Shown here piece by piece: positions 32,580 to 41,383 of a DNA stretch of 49,181 nt (within the stretch, counting starts at the first letter, position 1; the number at the start of each line of letters is the position of its first letter). The notes beneath the pieces were generated by a model. It was not told the DNA's origin and did no database searches. It was given only the letters and a program-made list of their open reading frames with translations. The position numbers and the translations under genes were made by a program. The stretch comes from Bacteroidales bacterium (lineage in GTDB: Bacteria > Bacteroidota > Bacteroidia > Bacteroidales > FEN-979): positions 1-49,181 of the forward strand of contig JALNWG010000022.1 of NCBI GenBank assembly GCA_023231005.1, written 5' to 3'.

Positions 32580-34628
32580 ATGGATGCAGGATTAGCAAAA
32601 CAACGTATCGCCCAATTATCGGATGAAATCCGAAAGCACAATCATAATTACTATGTACTTTCACAACCTACCATCAGTGATTATGATTTTGACATGCTTT
32701 TAGAGGAACTGATCCGATTAGAGTCACTTTTTCCGGAATTTAGGGAAGCCGATTCCCCTACACAACATGTTGGAGGAGAAATCACCAAAGAGTTTCGCCA
32801 GGTAGTACACCAATATCCTATGTTTTCACTGGGAAACACCTATTCTGAAAATGACATCCGTGATTTTGAAGAACGGGTTCAGAAAATCATTGGTAAGGAT
32901 GTTGAGTATGTATGTGAACTGAAGTTTGACGGAGTTGCCATCAGCCTCACCTATCACAATGGCCGGCTGATACAAGCTGTGACCCGCGGTGATGGGGTAC
33001 AGGGAGATGATGTGACCCAAAACATCAGGACCATAAAAAGTATTCCTTTACGGTTGCAGGGAACCGGCTATCCACCTCATTTCGATATAAAGGGGGAAAT
33101 CATCCTGCCCCGGGCCAGCTTTGAAAACATCAACCAACAACGGATAGAAGATGGGGAAGAACCCTTTGCGAACCCACGGAATACAGTTTCAGGAACAATT
33201 AAAATGTTAGACTCTGCTGAAGTTGCAAAACGAAATCTCGATTGCTATTTATATTATCTCCAGGGTGAAAACTTACCATTTCAAACACACTATGACAGTC
33301 TGATGGCTGCCCGTTCGTGGGGCTTTAAAATATCCGAGTACATCGTCCGTTGCAAAACTGTTGATGACATCTTTGATTATCTGAAAATGTGGGACCACGA
33401 ACGACACAATCTTCCATTTGATACAGATGGAATCGTGATTAAAGTAAATGCTTTTAAACAGCAGGATTTACTTGGTTTCACAGCCAAATCGCCCCGTTGG
33501 GCCATCGCATATAAATTCAAGGCCGAAAGGGTCTCCACCCGGCTCACTTCTATTGATTTTCAGGTAGGCCGTACGGGTACAGTAACTCCTGTAGCCAACC
33601 TGGAACCCGTTCTCCTTGCCGGAACTATCGTCAAACGGGCAACTTTACACAATGCCGATATAATTTCTTTCCACGACATCCGGGTTGGAGATATGGTATT
33701 TGTAGAAAAAGGAGGTGAAATAATTCCTAAAATAATTAGCGTTGATCTTTCACAAAGACCACCGGAGCTTAATCAGTTCCATTTCATTACCCATTGTCCG
33801 GAATGTGGCACCTTGTTACAGCGTCAGGAAAACGAAGCGGCATGGTACTGTCCGAACGAAACTTCTTGCCCTCCGCAGATTAAAGGAAAACTTGAACATT
33901 TCATTTCCCGAAAAGCCATGAACATTGATAGTTTGGGCGAAGGAAAAGTGGAAATTTTGTATGACAACAAACTTGTTCTGAACATTGCCGATCTTTATGA
34001 TCTGACGTATGAAAAACTGATCGGCATAGAGAAAATTTATTTTTCAACAGATGAAAAAAAAGAGAAAAGGATCTCCTTTCGTGAAAAAACTGTTTCCAAT
34101 ATATTAAAGGGGATAAATGCATCCAGAGATATTCCTTTCGAACGCGTTCTTTATGCCCTCGGAATCCGATTTGTAGGTGAAACCGTCGCAAAAAAGCTGG
34201 CTTTCCATTTTGGTTCTGTTGATGCATTAATCAATGCAAATAAGGAACATCTTTTAGAAATTGAAGAAATTGGGGAGAAAATTGCAGAAAGTGTTTTAAA
34301 ATATTTCGCGAATTCCGAATCTTTGGAATTGATCCAACGATTAAAAACAGCAAGGCTTCGATTTGAAATCGAAGCCGCTGCCAAAACATTAAAAAGCAAT
34401 AATCTTGAAGGAATGACTTTTGTAGTTAGTGGGGTGTTTGAACAGTTTTCAAGAGATGAACTAAAAAAGACCATTGAGGAACATGGTGGAAAAAATATCG
34501 GTTCAATTTCTTCAAGAACGAGTTATCTGCTTGCCGGAAACAATATGGGACCTGAAAAAAGGAAAAAGGCTGAAAAACTTAACATTCCTATCATTTCAGA
34601 GGAGTCGTTCCTGCAAATGCTCAAATAA
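32580..34628 (+). CDS. ligA: NAD+-dependent DNA ligase
   Basis: 682 residues, full length. Adenylation domain with catalytic Lys115 in CELKFDGVAISLTY, TRGDGVQGDDVTQNIRTI and HFDIKGEIILP; OB-fold with FQVGRTGTVTPVANLEP; zinc finger CPECGTLLQRQENEAAWYCPNETSCPPQI; helix-hairpin-helix repeats (ALGIRFVGETVAKKLA, LLEIEEIGEKIAESVL); and a C-terminal BRCT domain (LEGMTFVVSGVFEQFSRDELKKTIEEHGG). It seals nicks in replication and repair. It starts 11 bases after the GT2 gene and ends one base from the convergent DUF2807 gene. Confidence 0.97.
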   Translation: MDAGLAKQRIAQLSDEIRKHNHNYYVLSQPTISDYDFDMLLEELIRLESLFPEFREADSPTQHVGGEITKEFRQVVHQYPMFSLGNTYSENDIRDFEERVQKIIGKDVEYVCELKFDGVAISLTYHNGRLIQAVTRGDGVQGDDVTQNIRTIKSIPLRLQGTGYPPHFDIKGEIILPRASFENINQQRIEDGEEPFANPRNTVSGTIKMLDSAEVAKRNLDCYLYYLQGENLPFQTHYDSLMAARSWGFKISEYIVRCKTVDDIFDYLKMWDHERHNLPFDTDGIVIKVNAFKQQDLLGFTAKSPRWAIAYKFKAERVSTRLTSIDFQVGRTGTVTPVANLEPVLLAGTIVKRATLHNADIISFHDIRVGDMVFVEKGGEIIPKIISVDLSQRPPELNQFHFITHCPECGTLLQRQENEAAWYCPNETSCPPQIKGKLEHFISRKAMNIDSLGEGKVEILYDNKLVLNIADLYDLTYEKLIGIEKIYFSTDEKKEKRISFREKTVSNILKGINASRDIPFERVLYALGIRFVGETVAKKLAFHFGSVDALINANKEHLLEIEEIGEKIAESVLKYFANSESLELIQRLKTARLRFEIEAAAKTLKSNNLEGMTFVVSGVFEQFSRDELKKTIEEHGGKNIGSISSRTSYLLAGNNMGPEKRKKAEKLNIPIISEESFLQMLK

Positions 34629-34629
34629 T

Positions 34630-35361
34630 CTATTGCACTTTTTTGATAGAACCAGCTCCGGAAACAACCTGATCAATTTCCGAGGGGGAACCTTTATATT
34701 TCACACTACCTGCACCGGAAATTGATGCTTTGATACTTTTCGAAACATTGATTTGTGCATCCCCTGCCCCACTGATTTCAAACGAATATGTTTCGCTGAT
34801 CAAATCGTAAGCAAAAATATCGGAGGAACCGGATAGATCCATCTCAACATTTACAGCAGTGCCCGAAAAACTCATCTTACTTGCGCCACTGCAATCGAGC
34901 TTGAGCCGTTGTACAGCTATTTCCATTTTACTGTCGGAGGCGCCACTTGCATCAATCGATAATTCCGGTACCGTTAAACGATTTTCGGTCTGGATATCAA
35001 CAGCTCCACTCACATCAATTTTTTTTAAATCCTTAACGGTTATATATGCTTTCAGGACGGTTACATGATGGATTGGATTTTTTGTTTCAATCTTGAGGGT
35101 ATGACCTACTACCGTGGTTTTAATCGAGGGCAGCAGGTTGTCGTCGGTTTCAATGACAAGGCCCTCAGCATCCCCTTGTTTGATGTAGACATCGAAGGCA
35201 CCAGAAACATCCAGAGCATCGAAGGATGAAACGGGGCGGGTTTCTTTAACTACGTTACCATTGCCATGCAAACCATTAAGATAATTACATCCTGCAAAGA
35301 GGTTCGACATACCAAGCATAAGGCTGAATAAAATGGACAGAGAAAATACTTTTGATTTCAT
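34630..35361 (-). CDS. Lipoprotein with head-GIN domain (DUF2807)
   Basis: 243 residues. Signal peptide with lipobox LFAGC (Cys25), then a DUF2807 beta-solenoid: FDALDVSGAFDVYIKQGD, LKKIDVSGAVDIQTEN, LSIDASGASDSKM, LDCSGASKMSF, MDLSGSSDIFAY, FEISGAGDAQINVS, ASISGAGSVKYKG, QVVSGAGSIKK. The repeated SGA motifs mark the turns. A surface or periplasmic adhesin or sensor role is often guessed; nothing here proves it. Last gene of the ECF sigma operon, 55 bases after the DUF4097 gene, so it may have a separate promoter. Confidence 0.82.
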   Translation of the reverse strand: MKSKVFSLSILFSLMLGMSNLFAGCNYLNGLHGNGNVVKETRPVSSFDALDVSGAFDVYIKQGDAEGLVIETDDNLLPSIKTTVVGHTLKIETKNPIHHVTVLKAYITVKDLKKIDVSGAVDIQTENRLTVPELSIDASGASDSKMEIAVQRLKLDCSGASKMSFSGTAVNVEMDLSGSSDIFAYDLISETYSFEISGAGDAQINVSKSIKASISGAGSVKYKGSPSEIDQVVSGAGSIKKVQ

Positions 35362-35416
35362 AGGTTTTTGATTTTTATATGTGACGAAAAAAAAATATTT
35401 GGTTACAATCTTTACA

Positions 35417-36469
35417 CTATTTCAGGGAAACATTACCAAATTCACTCCGGATGAAAATATTTCCAGAAGGAGAATCCTTCCCGCCAACAACACCCCGGTA
35501 ACTATTTTTCGTCGGGCTTACAGAACGGAAATTAATTTTCGCATTTTCTTCCGGGAAATCAAGATCACAGAATTTTAAATCAGCATCGAGTATATATTTT
35601 GCCTTGTTATTAAGGGTTATCGAAACATCTCCATATTTATTTACAATTTTGATGTCGGGATATTCGGCTGGCATTTCATGAATTTCACAACTGCCATACT
35701 GAATATCCAGATTAATGCTTTGTTCTACCCGTTGAATTTCCAGATCCGAAAATTTCGATCGTGAATCAATGGCTGATGAGTTATCCATATTCAGCTTACC
35801 TCCTTCAAGATCTACATTGAGGGAAATTATTTTCCTTGCAACCAGATCAGAAAATTTAGAATTGAGCCGTAAACTCCCGGCATAATCAAGATCCATTTCC
35901 GAATATTTCAGAATTACCACAGCACCTTTGATCCATTTAACCTTAGCATCACCGAATTGGATATCGAGCAAGTTATCGGAGTTATCCAGTTTATTTATTT
36001 CCAGATCTCCATATCCTATATTGATTCTGCATTTCCCTTGTAACTCGTTGAGAAAAATATCGCCGAATTTATTGGTTAAATCCAGGTTTACCGTGACTGG
36101 AATGTTGATTTTATAATCGATTGAGAAATTACTTTTGCCATGAAACCGGGTCTCCTTGATGGTGGTATTGGCAGAAACCTGAGAGGGGCTATCTAAAAAA
36201 TCGATATTGATTCGGTCGAACATTTTATTGGCCTCTTCCTGATTGGCAGCCGTAACAGTGATTTTCACCTCAAACGATACGGCATTTTTTTCCCAGTCGG
36301 TACATTCTATTTTACCGAATCGATTGTTAACGGTTATTTGAGCATCCTGATTAATTGCATATTCTTTTTTAATCAGTTTGGTGAACTCGTCGTGTGCTTT
36401 TGCCCCTTTGACACCCAACAGGAATATGAGTATAAAGGTGAAAAATGCTATTTTAGATTTCGTTTTCAT
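35417..36469 (-). CDS. Exported DUF4097-type beta-solenoid protein
   Basis: 350 residues. Signal peptide MKTKSKIAFFTFILIFLLGVKGAKA, then short repeated strands (QITVNNRFGKIECTDW, VNLDLTNKFGDIFLNELQGK, CRINIGYGDLEINKL, LLDIQFGDAKV, IKIVNKYGDVSITL, IFIRSEFGNVSLK), the DUF4097 pattern of one strand pair per rung. No lipobox. It follows the anti-sigma-like gene by 11 bases. In Bacteroidetes such proteins accompany ECF sigma/anti-sigma pairs and probably report on or shield the envelope. Confidence 0.75.
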   Translation of the reverse strand: MKTKSKIAFFTFILIFLLGVKGAKAHDEFTKLIKKEYAINQDAQITVNNRFGKIECTDWEKNAVSFEVKITVTAANQEEANKMFDRINIDFLDSPSQVSANTTIKETRFHGKSNFSIDYKINIPVTVNLDLTNKFGDIFLNELQGKCRINIGYGDLEINKLDNSDNLLDIQFGDAKVKWIKGAVVILKYSEMDLDYAGSLRLNSKFSDLVARKIISLNVDLEGGKLNMDNSSAIDSRSKFSDLEIQRVEQSINLDIQYGSCEIHEMPAEYPDIKIVNKYGDVSITLNNKAKYILDADLKFCDLDFPEENAKINFRSVSPTKNSYRGVVGGKDSPSGNIFIRSEFGNVSLK

Positions 36470-36480
36470 ATTGATTGTTT

Positions 36481-37020
36481 TTATTTTTCCTTTTTTGATA
36501 ATTTGTTGAGAATATCATTCATGATATTCGCCTTCATCTTTTGGTTCTGTAATAATGCATCCTTAATTCGTTCATTGTTTGGATTTTGACCAAGAACTTG
36601 TTTAATCTCTTTTGTATTGACATCCAACTGTTCAATTTCCTTTAGTGCATCGTTACTGAGCTTTTTAGCTTCTACCGAATTATCAGAAAGTTTTTCGATT
36701 TTCGTCATACATACGGAAACCTGATTGTCATAATATTGTATGGCATCCTGCACATCAGTAGGCAATTCGGAGGCAGTATTACCGGTACTTAATCGTTCAC
36801 GAAGTTCACGGATTCCAAAATCAAAAGCAAAAACCGTAACGGTAATCAGGATAAGGATGAGGGCAGCAACACGAAGCAACACAGTTCGGTTGCCATGGTT
36901 GATCGGGGCCTGTTGTTGTCTGCGCAACTTCGATTCAAATTTTTCAAAATGATCGAAAGGAGGCTCTTCTGTATCAAACTCTTCACGGTGATCGTGAATA
37001 TATTTTTCGAAATCATTCAT
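36481..37020 (-). CDS. Single-pass membrane protein, probable anti-sigma factor
   Basis: 179 residues. Cytoplasmic N-terminus (MNDFEKYIHDHREEFDTEEPPFDHFEKFESKLRRQ), one transmembrane helix (LLRVAALILILITVTVFAFDFG, about 47-68), then a periplasmic coiled coil rich in Asn, Lys and Leu. The F-x-x-x-E-P-P-x-x-H-F-x-x-F pattern is common in Bacteroidetes proteins encoded after ECF sigma genes. It lies one base behind the sigma gene, so I call it its anti-sigma factor. No zinc-binding HxxxCxxC motif is present, so it is not a ZAS-type anti-sigma. Confidence 0.65.
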   Translation of the reverse strand: MNDFEKYIHDHREEFDTEEPPFDHFEKFESKLRRQQQAPINHGNRTVLLRVAALILILITVTVFAFDFGIRELRERLSTGNTASELPTDVQDAIQYYDNQVSVCMTKIEKLSDNSVEAKKLSNDALKEIEQLDVNTKEIKQVLGQNPNNERIKDALLQNQKMKANIMNDILNKLSKKEK

Positions 37021-37021
37021 A

Positions 37022-37600
37022 TTAATTATAGTTATATGAAGTGTATTTACTTTTTTCTTTTAAAATTTCGAGCAATTTCTGCCTGGCCCTTGAATAGCGG
37101 GTTCGGGAAAGTTGGTTGGAGATATTCAGGATTTGTGAAATTTCCTCATGATCGTATCCTTCAAACAAAAACAGGGAGAGGATGATCCGGTAGTTATCTG
37201 GCAACTGTAACATGGCCGATTTTACATCATTCACCCGGAGGATCATTTCCTCCTCGCGATTGGGTTCATCTGTTTCCGGAAAATCAAGTTGTTCTTCCTC
37301 AATAGAAAGGGTAAACTTGGTTTTTCTGAGAAAATCCAAAGAACGGTTGACGACGATTCGTTTTAACCAGGAGCCGAAGGTTCCCTCAGCAGTATAATTA
37401 GGGAGCTGGCGAAATGCTTCTAAAAAAGATTCCTGCATGATATCTTCTGCTTCTCCGGTATCGTTTACAATTCTCAGGCAGGTGTTGTACATAGCTTTAT
37501 AATAAAGTTTGTAAATCTTATATTGAGCAGTCCTGTCACCCCGACGACAAGCATCGATCAGGTCTTGGTGTATGTTGATAACAGTACTTTCCAAACTCAC
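37022..37600 (-). CDS. ECF-type RNA polymerase sigma factor
   Basis: 192 residues. Region 2: IDACRRGDRTAQYKIYKLYYKAMYNTCLRIVNDTGEAEDIMQESFLEAFRQLPNY with the conserved D-x-x-Q-E; GTFGSWLKRIVVNRSLDFLRK closes region 2.4. Region 4: QLPDNYRIILSLFLFEGYDHEEISQILNISNQLSRTRYSRARQKLLEIL. The start is GTG at 37600; no ATG fits. It heads a four-gene operon (anti-sigma, DUF4097, DUF2807), likely autoregulated and envelope-responsive. No TAnnTTTG box lies directly upstream, consistent with self-activation from another promoter type. Confidence 0.9.
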   Translation of the reverse strand: MSLESTVINIHQDLIDACRRGDRTAQYKIYKLYYKAMYNTCLRIVNDTGEAEDIMQESFLEAFRQLPNYTAEGTFGSWLKRIVVNRSLDFLRKTKFTLSIEEEQLDFPETDEPNREEEMILRVNDVKSAMLQLPDNYRIILSLFLFEGYDHEEISQILNISNQLSRTRYSRARQKLLEILKEKSKYTSYNYN

Positions 37601-37670
37601 ATAATTTAGCGAAGGGACGAAGAGAAATTTTTAATGTTACAATAGCGGCTTAAAAATATCACAAAAAAAG

Positions 37671-37678
37671 TACTTTTG
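37671..37678 (+). promoter_or_regulatory. -7 box (TACTTTTG) of the EamA gene
   Basis: TACTTTTG fits TAnnTTTG and ends eight bases before the TTG start at 37687. It overlaps a 12-base palindrome AAAAGTACTTTT (37666-37677), which could be an operator shared with the divergent ECF sigma gene. Confidence 0.45.
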
Positions 37679-37686
37679 CACCTGCG

Positions 37687-38574
37687 TTGAAACATTATTC
37701 TATACCGGCCTCATTTTTTGCAGTAACTGCAATGCTTTTCTGGGGTTTGTCTTTTATCTGGAGCGCTGTTCTTTTAAAATATTACCAACCGATCACCATT
37801 ATTTTTATCCGGTTGATAATCTCTGCCGCCTTTCTTTTCATTCTGCTTCATTTTTTCTGGAACGAAGAAAGAATCGAGAAAAAAGATTTTGGTCTCATAC
37901 TCCTCAGCTCCATTTTCAATCCTTTTCTTTATTTTTTAGGGGAAAACTATGGATTGAAATTTTCCTCTCCTACCATTGCCTCTGTGATCATTGCAACCAT
38001 TCCGGTTTTCACTCCCCTCGCCGGATACCTCTATTTCAGAGAAAAAATGACCTCCATAAATTTCATTGGGATTTCGATATCGTTTTCCGGAGTAATGTTG
38101 ATGTTGATCAAACCCAATCTTTCATTAAATACAGATTTACGGGGGGTATTATGTTTATCGGGTGCCGTTCTGGTTTCTCTTTTTTACTCGGTTACACTCC
38201 GGAAACTTACATCAAAATATTCTGCACTAATCGTAATTGCGTATCAAAATCTTATTGGCATTTTTCTTTTTTTACCCTTGTTCCTGATCTTTGAAGCGCC
38301 ACTCATCAAAACCATTGTCGTGAATAAAGAAATCATTGTCTCCATCCTTTTATTAGGCATCCTTGCCTCCTCCGTTTCCTTTGTGTTTTTTGCACATTCC
38401 GTCAAACTGATGGGAATGAGCAAAACAAATATTTACTCAAATCTCATTCCGGTTTTCACTGCCCTGTTTTCCTTTTTTCTACTTTCCGAATCATTTAGTA
38501 TTCAGAAGATTGGTGGAATTATTTTAGTCGTTGGCGGTGTTTATTTGTCGGAACGGACCAAACGGATAGTATAA
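37687..38574 (+). CDS. EamA-family drug/metabolite transporter
   Basis: 295 residues with ten hydrophobic helices in two EamA repeats. Repeat 1 starts FFAVTAMLFWGLSFIWSAVLLKYYQPITIIFIRLIISA; repeat 2 has GAVLVSLFYSVTLRKLTSKYSALIVIAYQNLIGIF and ends LIPVFTALFSFFLLSESFSIQKIGGIILVVGGVYLSE. Inner-membrane carrier; the substrate (a metabolite or drug) cannot be told. It starts with TTG; the next Met would lose most of the first helix. The -7 box eight bases upstream suggests a near-leaderless mRNA. Confidence 0.85.
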   Translation: MKHYSIPASFFAVTAMLFWGLSFIWSAVLLKYYQPITIIFIRLIISAAFLFILLHFFWNEERIEKKDFGLILLSSIFNPFLYFLGENYGLKFSSPTIASVIIATIPVFTPLAGYLYFREKMTSINFIGISISFSGVMLMLIKPNLSLNTDLRGVLCLSGAVLVSLFYSVTLRKLTSKYSALIVIAYQNLIGIFLFLPLFLIFEAPLIKTIVVNKEIIVSILLLGILASSVSFVFFAHSVKLMGMSKTNIYSNLIPVFTALFSFFLLSESFSIQKIGGIILVVGGVYLSERTKRIV

Positions 38575-38591
38575 TAATCGCTTTTAATTCG

Positions 38592-38599
38592 TAAATTTG
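38592..38599 (+). promoter_or_regulatory. -7 box (TAAATTTG) of the histidine kinase gene
   Basis: TAAATTTG fits TAnnTTTG, 58 bases before the ATG at 38658, indicating a separate promoter for the kinase. Confidence 0.4.
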
Positions 38600-38657
38600 T
38601 TCTAAGGGTAAAATTGAACTTTACACGTTTTTTTAAGCAGTAACATTTCCATTAACG

Positions 38658-40313
38658 ATGGTTTTAAAAGACAATTTGCATACAGAATTCCGAACGTATT
38701 ATCTTCATTCTTCAATCCCCAGTATGAGGCTGGGGCTGGCAATCACGCTGATTATATTTATTCTTTTTACAATAATCAGCAGATTGTTCTTCGCAGAAGA
38801 TCCCGGGCAATATTTTTTAATCAAGCTGGCTGCCTTTATTCCCATTCTTATACTATCCATCCTGGTTACCTATATCAAACCGCTGACAAAGCGGATTAAT
38901 CTCTGTTTCATTGTTCTCAATTCATTGGTTTGTGTACTGATTTTTATCATCGGCGCTTCAACCCCTGTAAGCAGCCCAGGTTATGAATATTATTTTACCT
39001 GGGTAATGCTGGTCGTTGTCGGATTATTTACATTTTATCGTTTACGATTCCGTACATTAGTTATCATTGGAGCTCTTCAGGTTTTGACCTATTTCTTTAC
39101 TACCCTGTTCAATGGAACCCTGACAGAAAAACCATCCACTTTCCTCAACAATCTGTTTTTTGTATTGTCGATGTATTCGGTAGGCTTTTTTATGGCCTAT
39201 ATCATTGAACATATCAACTGGAAAAATTTTATTCAAACCCGGGCATTATCGGCCAATTATAAAAAATTGCTCCAGGAGTCAAAAGATCGGGAAATTGCCG
39301 AATCGGCTTTGCATAGTTCAGAAATTCTTTACCGTGACACTTTAAATGCCATACCCGACTGGATATATGTTGTAGATGAACATCTGCGTTTTGTCATGCT
39401 CAATTCCTCTTTACAAGAGGAGCATTATCGGCAAGGGTTTACAGAGAACTGCATTGGCCGGAAAATAAATAGAGTGTATCCGTTTATTTCAAAAAAAACC
39501 CTGGAAGAAATTGAGCAGGTGTTTCAAACAGGTAAAATTCTGATTGGTGAGCAGAAATTGGAATTCCTTGAGCGAACCATTTTTGGAGAAACGCGTAAAG
39601 TGCCCATCCTTAAAGATGGTAAAGTTGTTCAGGTAATCACCATAATGCGTGACCGGTCGAAAGAAAAAGAAGTAGAGGAACTGAAAGCAAAAAACATCGG
39701 GCAAAAAGAGATCATGCTTCGTGAAATTCATCACCGGGTTAAAAACAACCTTGCCATTGTAATCAGTTTGCTTAATTTACAAATGCAAAACAACGAAGAT
39801 CCTGAATTACACAGGATCATGCGGGATATTGAAATGCGAATCCGGTCAATGGCGTTGATCCATGAGCATCTTTACCGGTCAGAGAACCTCGACCGTATTC
39901 CTTTAAGTACTTACCTCCACTCACTTTCATCCATTATATTAAGCACCTTTAGCGGCCACCGGATAAGCGTTATCGAAGATCTTGATCAAATGGATATCAG
40001 TATCGAAACTGCCCTTCCCATTGGTTTAATTGCCAACGAATTACTTACCAATGCATTTAAATATGCCTTCCCCGATAATCGCAAAGGAAACATCAAAATC
40101 AGCCTTAAAAAACAACCCGAAGACCATTTTTCATTAATTTTAAGTGATGATGGAATTGGCCTTCCACCCGATTTCTCGTTCGAAACAAATAAATCACTTG
40201 GAATGTTTATTGTAAAACTTCTGGTAGAGCAGTTGGATGGAAAGATTGAGATTAATCAACATAAAGGGACTTCTTTTTCGATGTATTTCCCAAACCCGGT
40301 TAGTCATACATGA
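38658..40313 (+). CDS. Membrane histidine kinase with PAS and HisKA_2 domains
   Basis: 551 residues. Six or seven transmembrane helices (about 25-190), a short coiled coil, a PAS domain (about 222-335: YRDTLNAIPDWIYVVDEHLRFVMLNSSL), then the HisKA_2 dimerisation box EIHHRVKNNLAIVISLLNLQ (phospho-His about 358) and the HATPase domain (ANELLTNAFKYAFPD, DDGIGLP, SLGMFIVKLLVEQLDGKIEI). This HWE-like class often signals to a response regulator encoded elsewhere; none is adjacent. The membrane part is not a known sensor family. It faces the carbamate kinase gene across a hairpin. Confidence 0.85.
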   Translation: MVLKDNLHTEFRTYYLHSSIPSMRLGLAITLIIFILFTIISRLFFAEDPGQYFLIKLAAFIPILILSILVTYIKPLTKRINLCFIVLNSLVCVLIFIIGASTPVSSPGYEYYFTWVMLVVVGLFTFYRLRFRTLVIIGALQVLTYFFTTLFNGTLTEKPSTFLNNLFFVLSMYSVGFFMAYIIEHINWKNFIQTRALSANYKKLLQESKDREIAESALHSSEILYRDTLNAIPDWIYVVDEHLRFVMLNSSLQEEHYRQGFTENCIGRKINRVYPFISKKTLEEIEQVFQTGKILIGEQKLEFLERTIFGETRKVPILKDGKVVQVITIMRDRSKEKEVEELKAKNIGQKEIMLREIHHRVKNNLAIVISLLNLQMQNNEDPELHRIMRDIEMRIRSMALIHEHLYRSENLDRIPLSTYLHSLSSIILSTFSGHRISVIEDLDQMDISIETALPIGLIANELLTNAFKYAFPDNRKGNIKISLKKQPEDHFSLILSDDGIGLPPDFSFETNKSLGMFIVKLLVEQLDGKIEINQHKGTSFSMYFPNPVSHT

Positions 40314-40344
40314 AGTAAAAGACAACCTTTGTTCCACAAGCGGT

Positions 40345-40380
40345 TTCATCCTGCTGGAATTCACCGGAAACAGGGATGAA
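40345..40380. terminator. Bidirectional hairpin between convergent genes
   Basis: TTCATCCTG (40345-40353) pairs with CAGGGATGAA (40371-40380) with one bulged G. It lies in the gap between the kinase stop and the arcC stop and could end both transcripts. A poly-T tract is weak on both sides. Confidence 0.35.
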
Positions 40381-40384
40381 TCCT

Positions 40385-41329
40385 TTAAACTAATGTGATC
40401 CGTGTTCCTCCGTCATCGATGCCAAGCATGGTCGTCTTGGTGATGATGGTATCTTTTCCTGAATGTTCTACAAAATGTATGGCAGCACGTATTTTGGGTC
40501 CCATGCTGCCTTCCGGAAATTGCCCTTCTTTTAAATATTTTTTTGCTTGTGCGATCGTCATACGATCAAGCGATTTTTCCTGAGGGGTATTATAATTGAT
40601 GCAGACTTTGGGAACATCGGTGAGGATAAAAAGTTTATCCGCATTGATTTGTGAAGCCAGCAAGGCCGATGCCAGGTCCTTATCAATTACGGCATCAATT
40701 CCCTGAAGTTTATTGGGTTCAACATAAAAAACAGGAATTCCTCCCCCACCCACAGCAATCACTATTTGTCCCTGGCGGGCAATTTTTTCAATGGTCTTTT
40801 TATTGATGATCACCAAAGGTTTCGGCGAAGCCACTACTTTTCTCCATCCCCGGCCTCGCGGATCTTCCTTATAAACCGAATCTGTTTCTTTTGACATCAA
40901 TTGAACCTCTTCCAATGTATAGTAAGGTCCAATCGGTTTAGTGGGGTTCTGAAAAGCAGGATCATCGCGGTTTACCAATACCTGGGTTGCAATGGTTATA
41001 ATATCACTTTCCATATCATGGAGTTCAAGTACGTTCTTGAGTTGTTGTTCGATAATATAACCAATAAAGCCTTGTGAGTATGCAACACAAATATCCAAGG
41101 GCATTTCGGGAAGCCCGTACATTTTGTATCCGGCAGAATTGGCTAACATAATATTGCCAACCTGCGGACCATTTCCATGGGTAATTACAATATTATAGTT
41201 ACGTTTTAATAATTTAACCAACGATTCGGCTGTGGCATTGGCATTGGACTCCTGGTCCTCAATGGTCCCTTTTTGATCTCCTCTTAAAAGGGCATTTCCA
41301 CCGAGCGCAACAACTGCAAGTTTCTTCAT
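40385..41329 (-). CDS. arcC: Carbamate kinase
   Basis: 314 residues of the amino-acid kinase fold, making ATP from carbamoyl phosphate (or the reverse). Motifs: VVALGGNALL at the N-terminus, ITHGNGPQVGN, MPLDICVAYSQGFIGYIIEQ, DPRGRGWRKVVASPKP, VIAVGGGGIPVFY, GIDAVIDKDLASALLA, LFILTDVPKV and EGSMGPKIRAAIHFVE. Complete and of normal length. No arginine deiminase or ornithine transcarbamylase gene is next to it, so the pathway (arginine, agmatine, or purine-derived carbamoyl phosphate) is not shown. It lies downstream of the copper ATPase but has its own -7 box. Confidence 0.94.
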   Translation of the reverse strand: MKKLAVVALGGNALLRGDQKGTIEDQESNANATAESLVKLLKRNYNIVITHGNGPQVGNIMLANSAGYKMYGLPEMPLDICVAYSQGFIGYIIEQQLKNVLELHDMESDIITIATQVLVNRDDPAFQNPTKPIGPYYTLEEVQLMSKETDSVYKEDPRGRGWRKVVASPKPLVIINKKTIEKIARQGQIVIAVGGGGIPVFYVEPNKLQGIDAVIDKDLASALLASQINADKLFILTDVPKVCINYNTPQEKSLDRMTIAQAKKYLKEGQFPEGSMGPKIRAAIHFVEHSGKDTIITKTTMLGIDDGGTRITLV

Positions 41330-41348
41330 ACGATATGGAATAATGGCC

Positions 41349-41356
41349 CAAAATTA
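41349..41356 (-). promoter_or_regulatory. -7 box of arcC (TAATTTTG)
   Basis: Minus-strand TAATTTTG fits TAnnTTTG and ends 19 bases before the arcC ATG. Confidence 0.45.
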
Positions 41357-41383
41357 GCATTTTTTCCCATCGGAAATAATCCC

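Noticed and set aside
34630..36469. Treating the DUF2807 and DUF4097 genes as duplicates of each other
   Set aside because: Both are beta-solenoids, but repeat motifs (SGAG versus NKFGD) and lengths differ, and only one is a lipoprotein.
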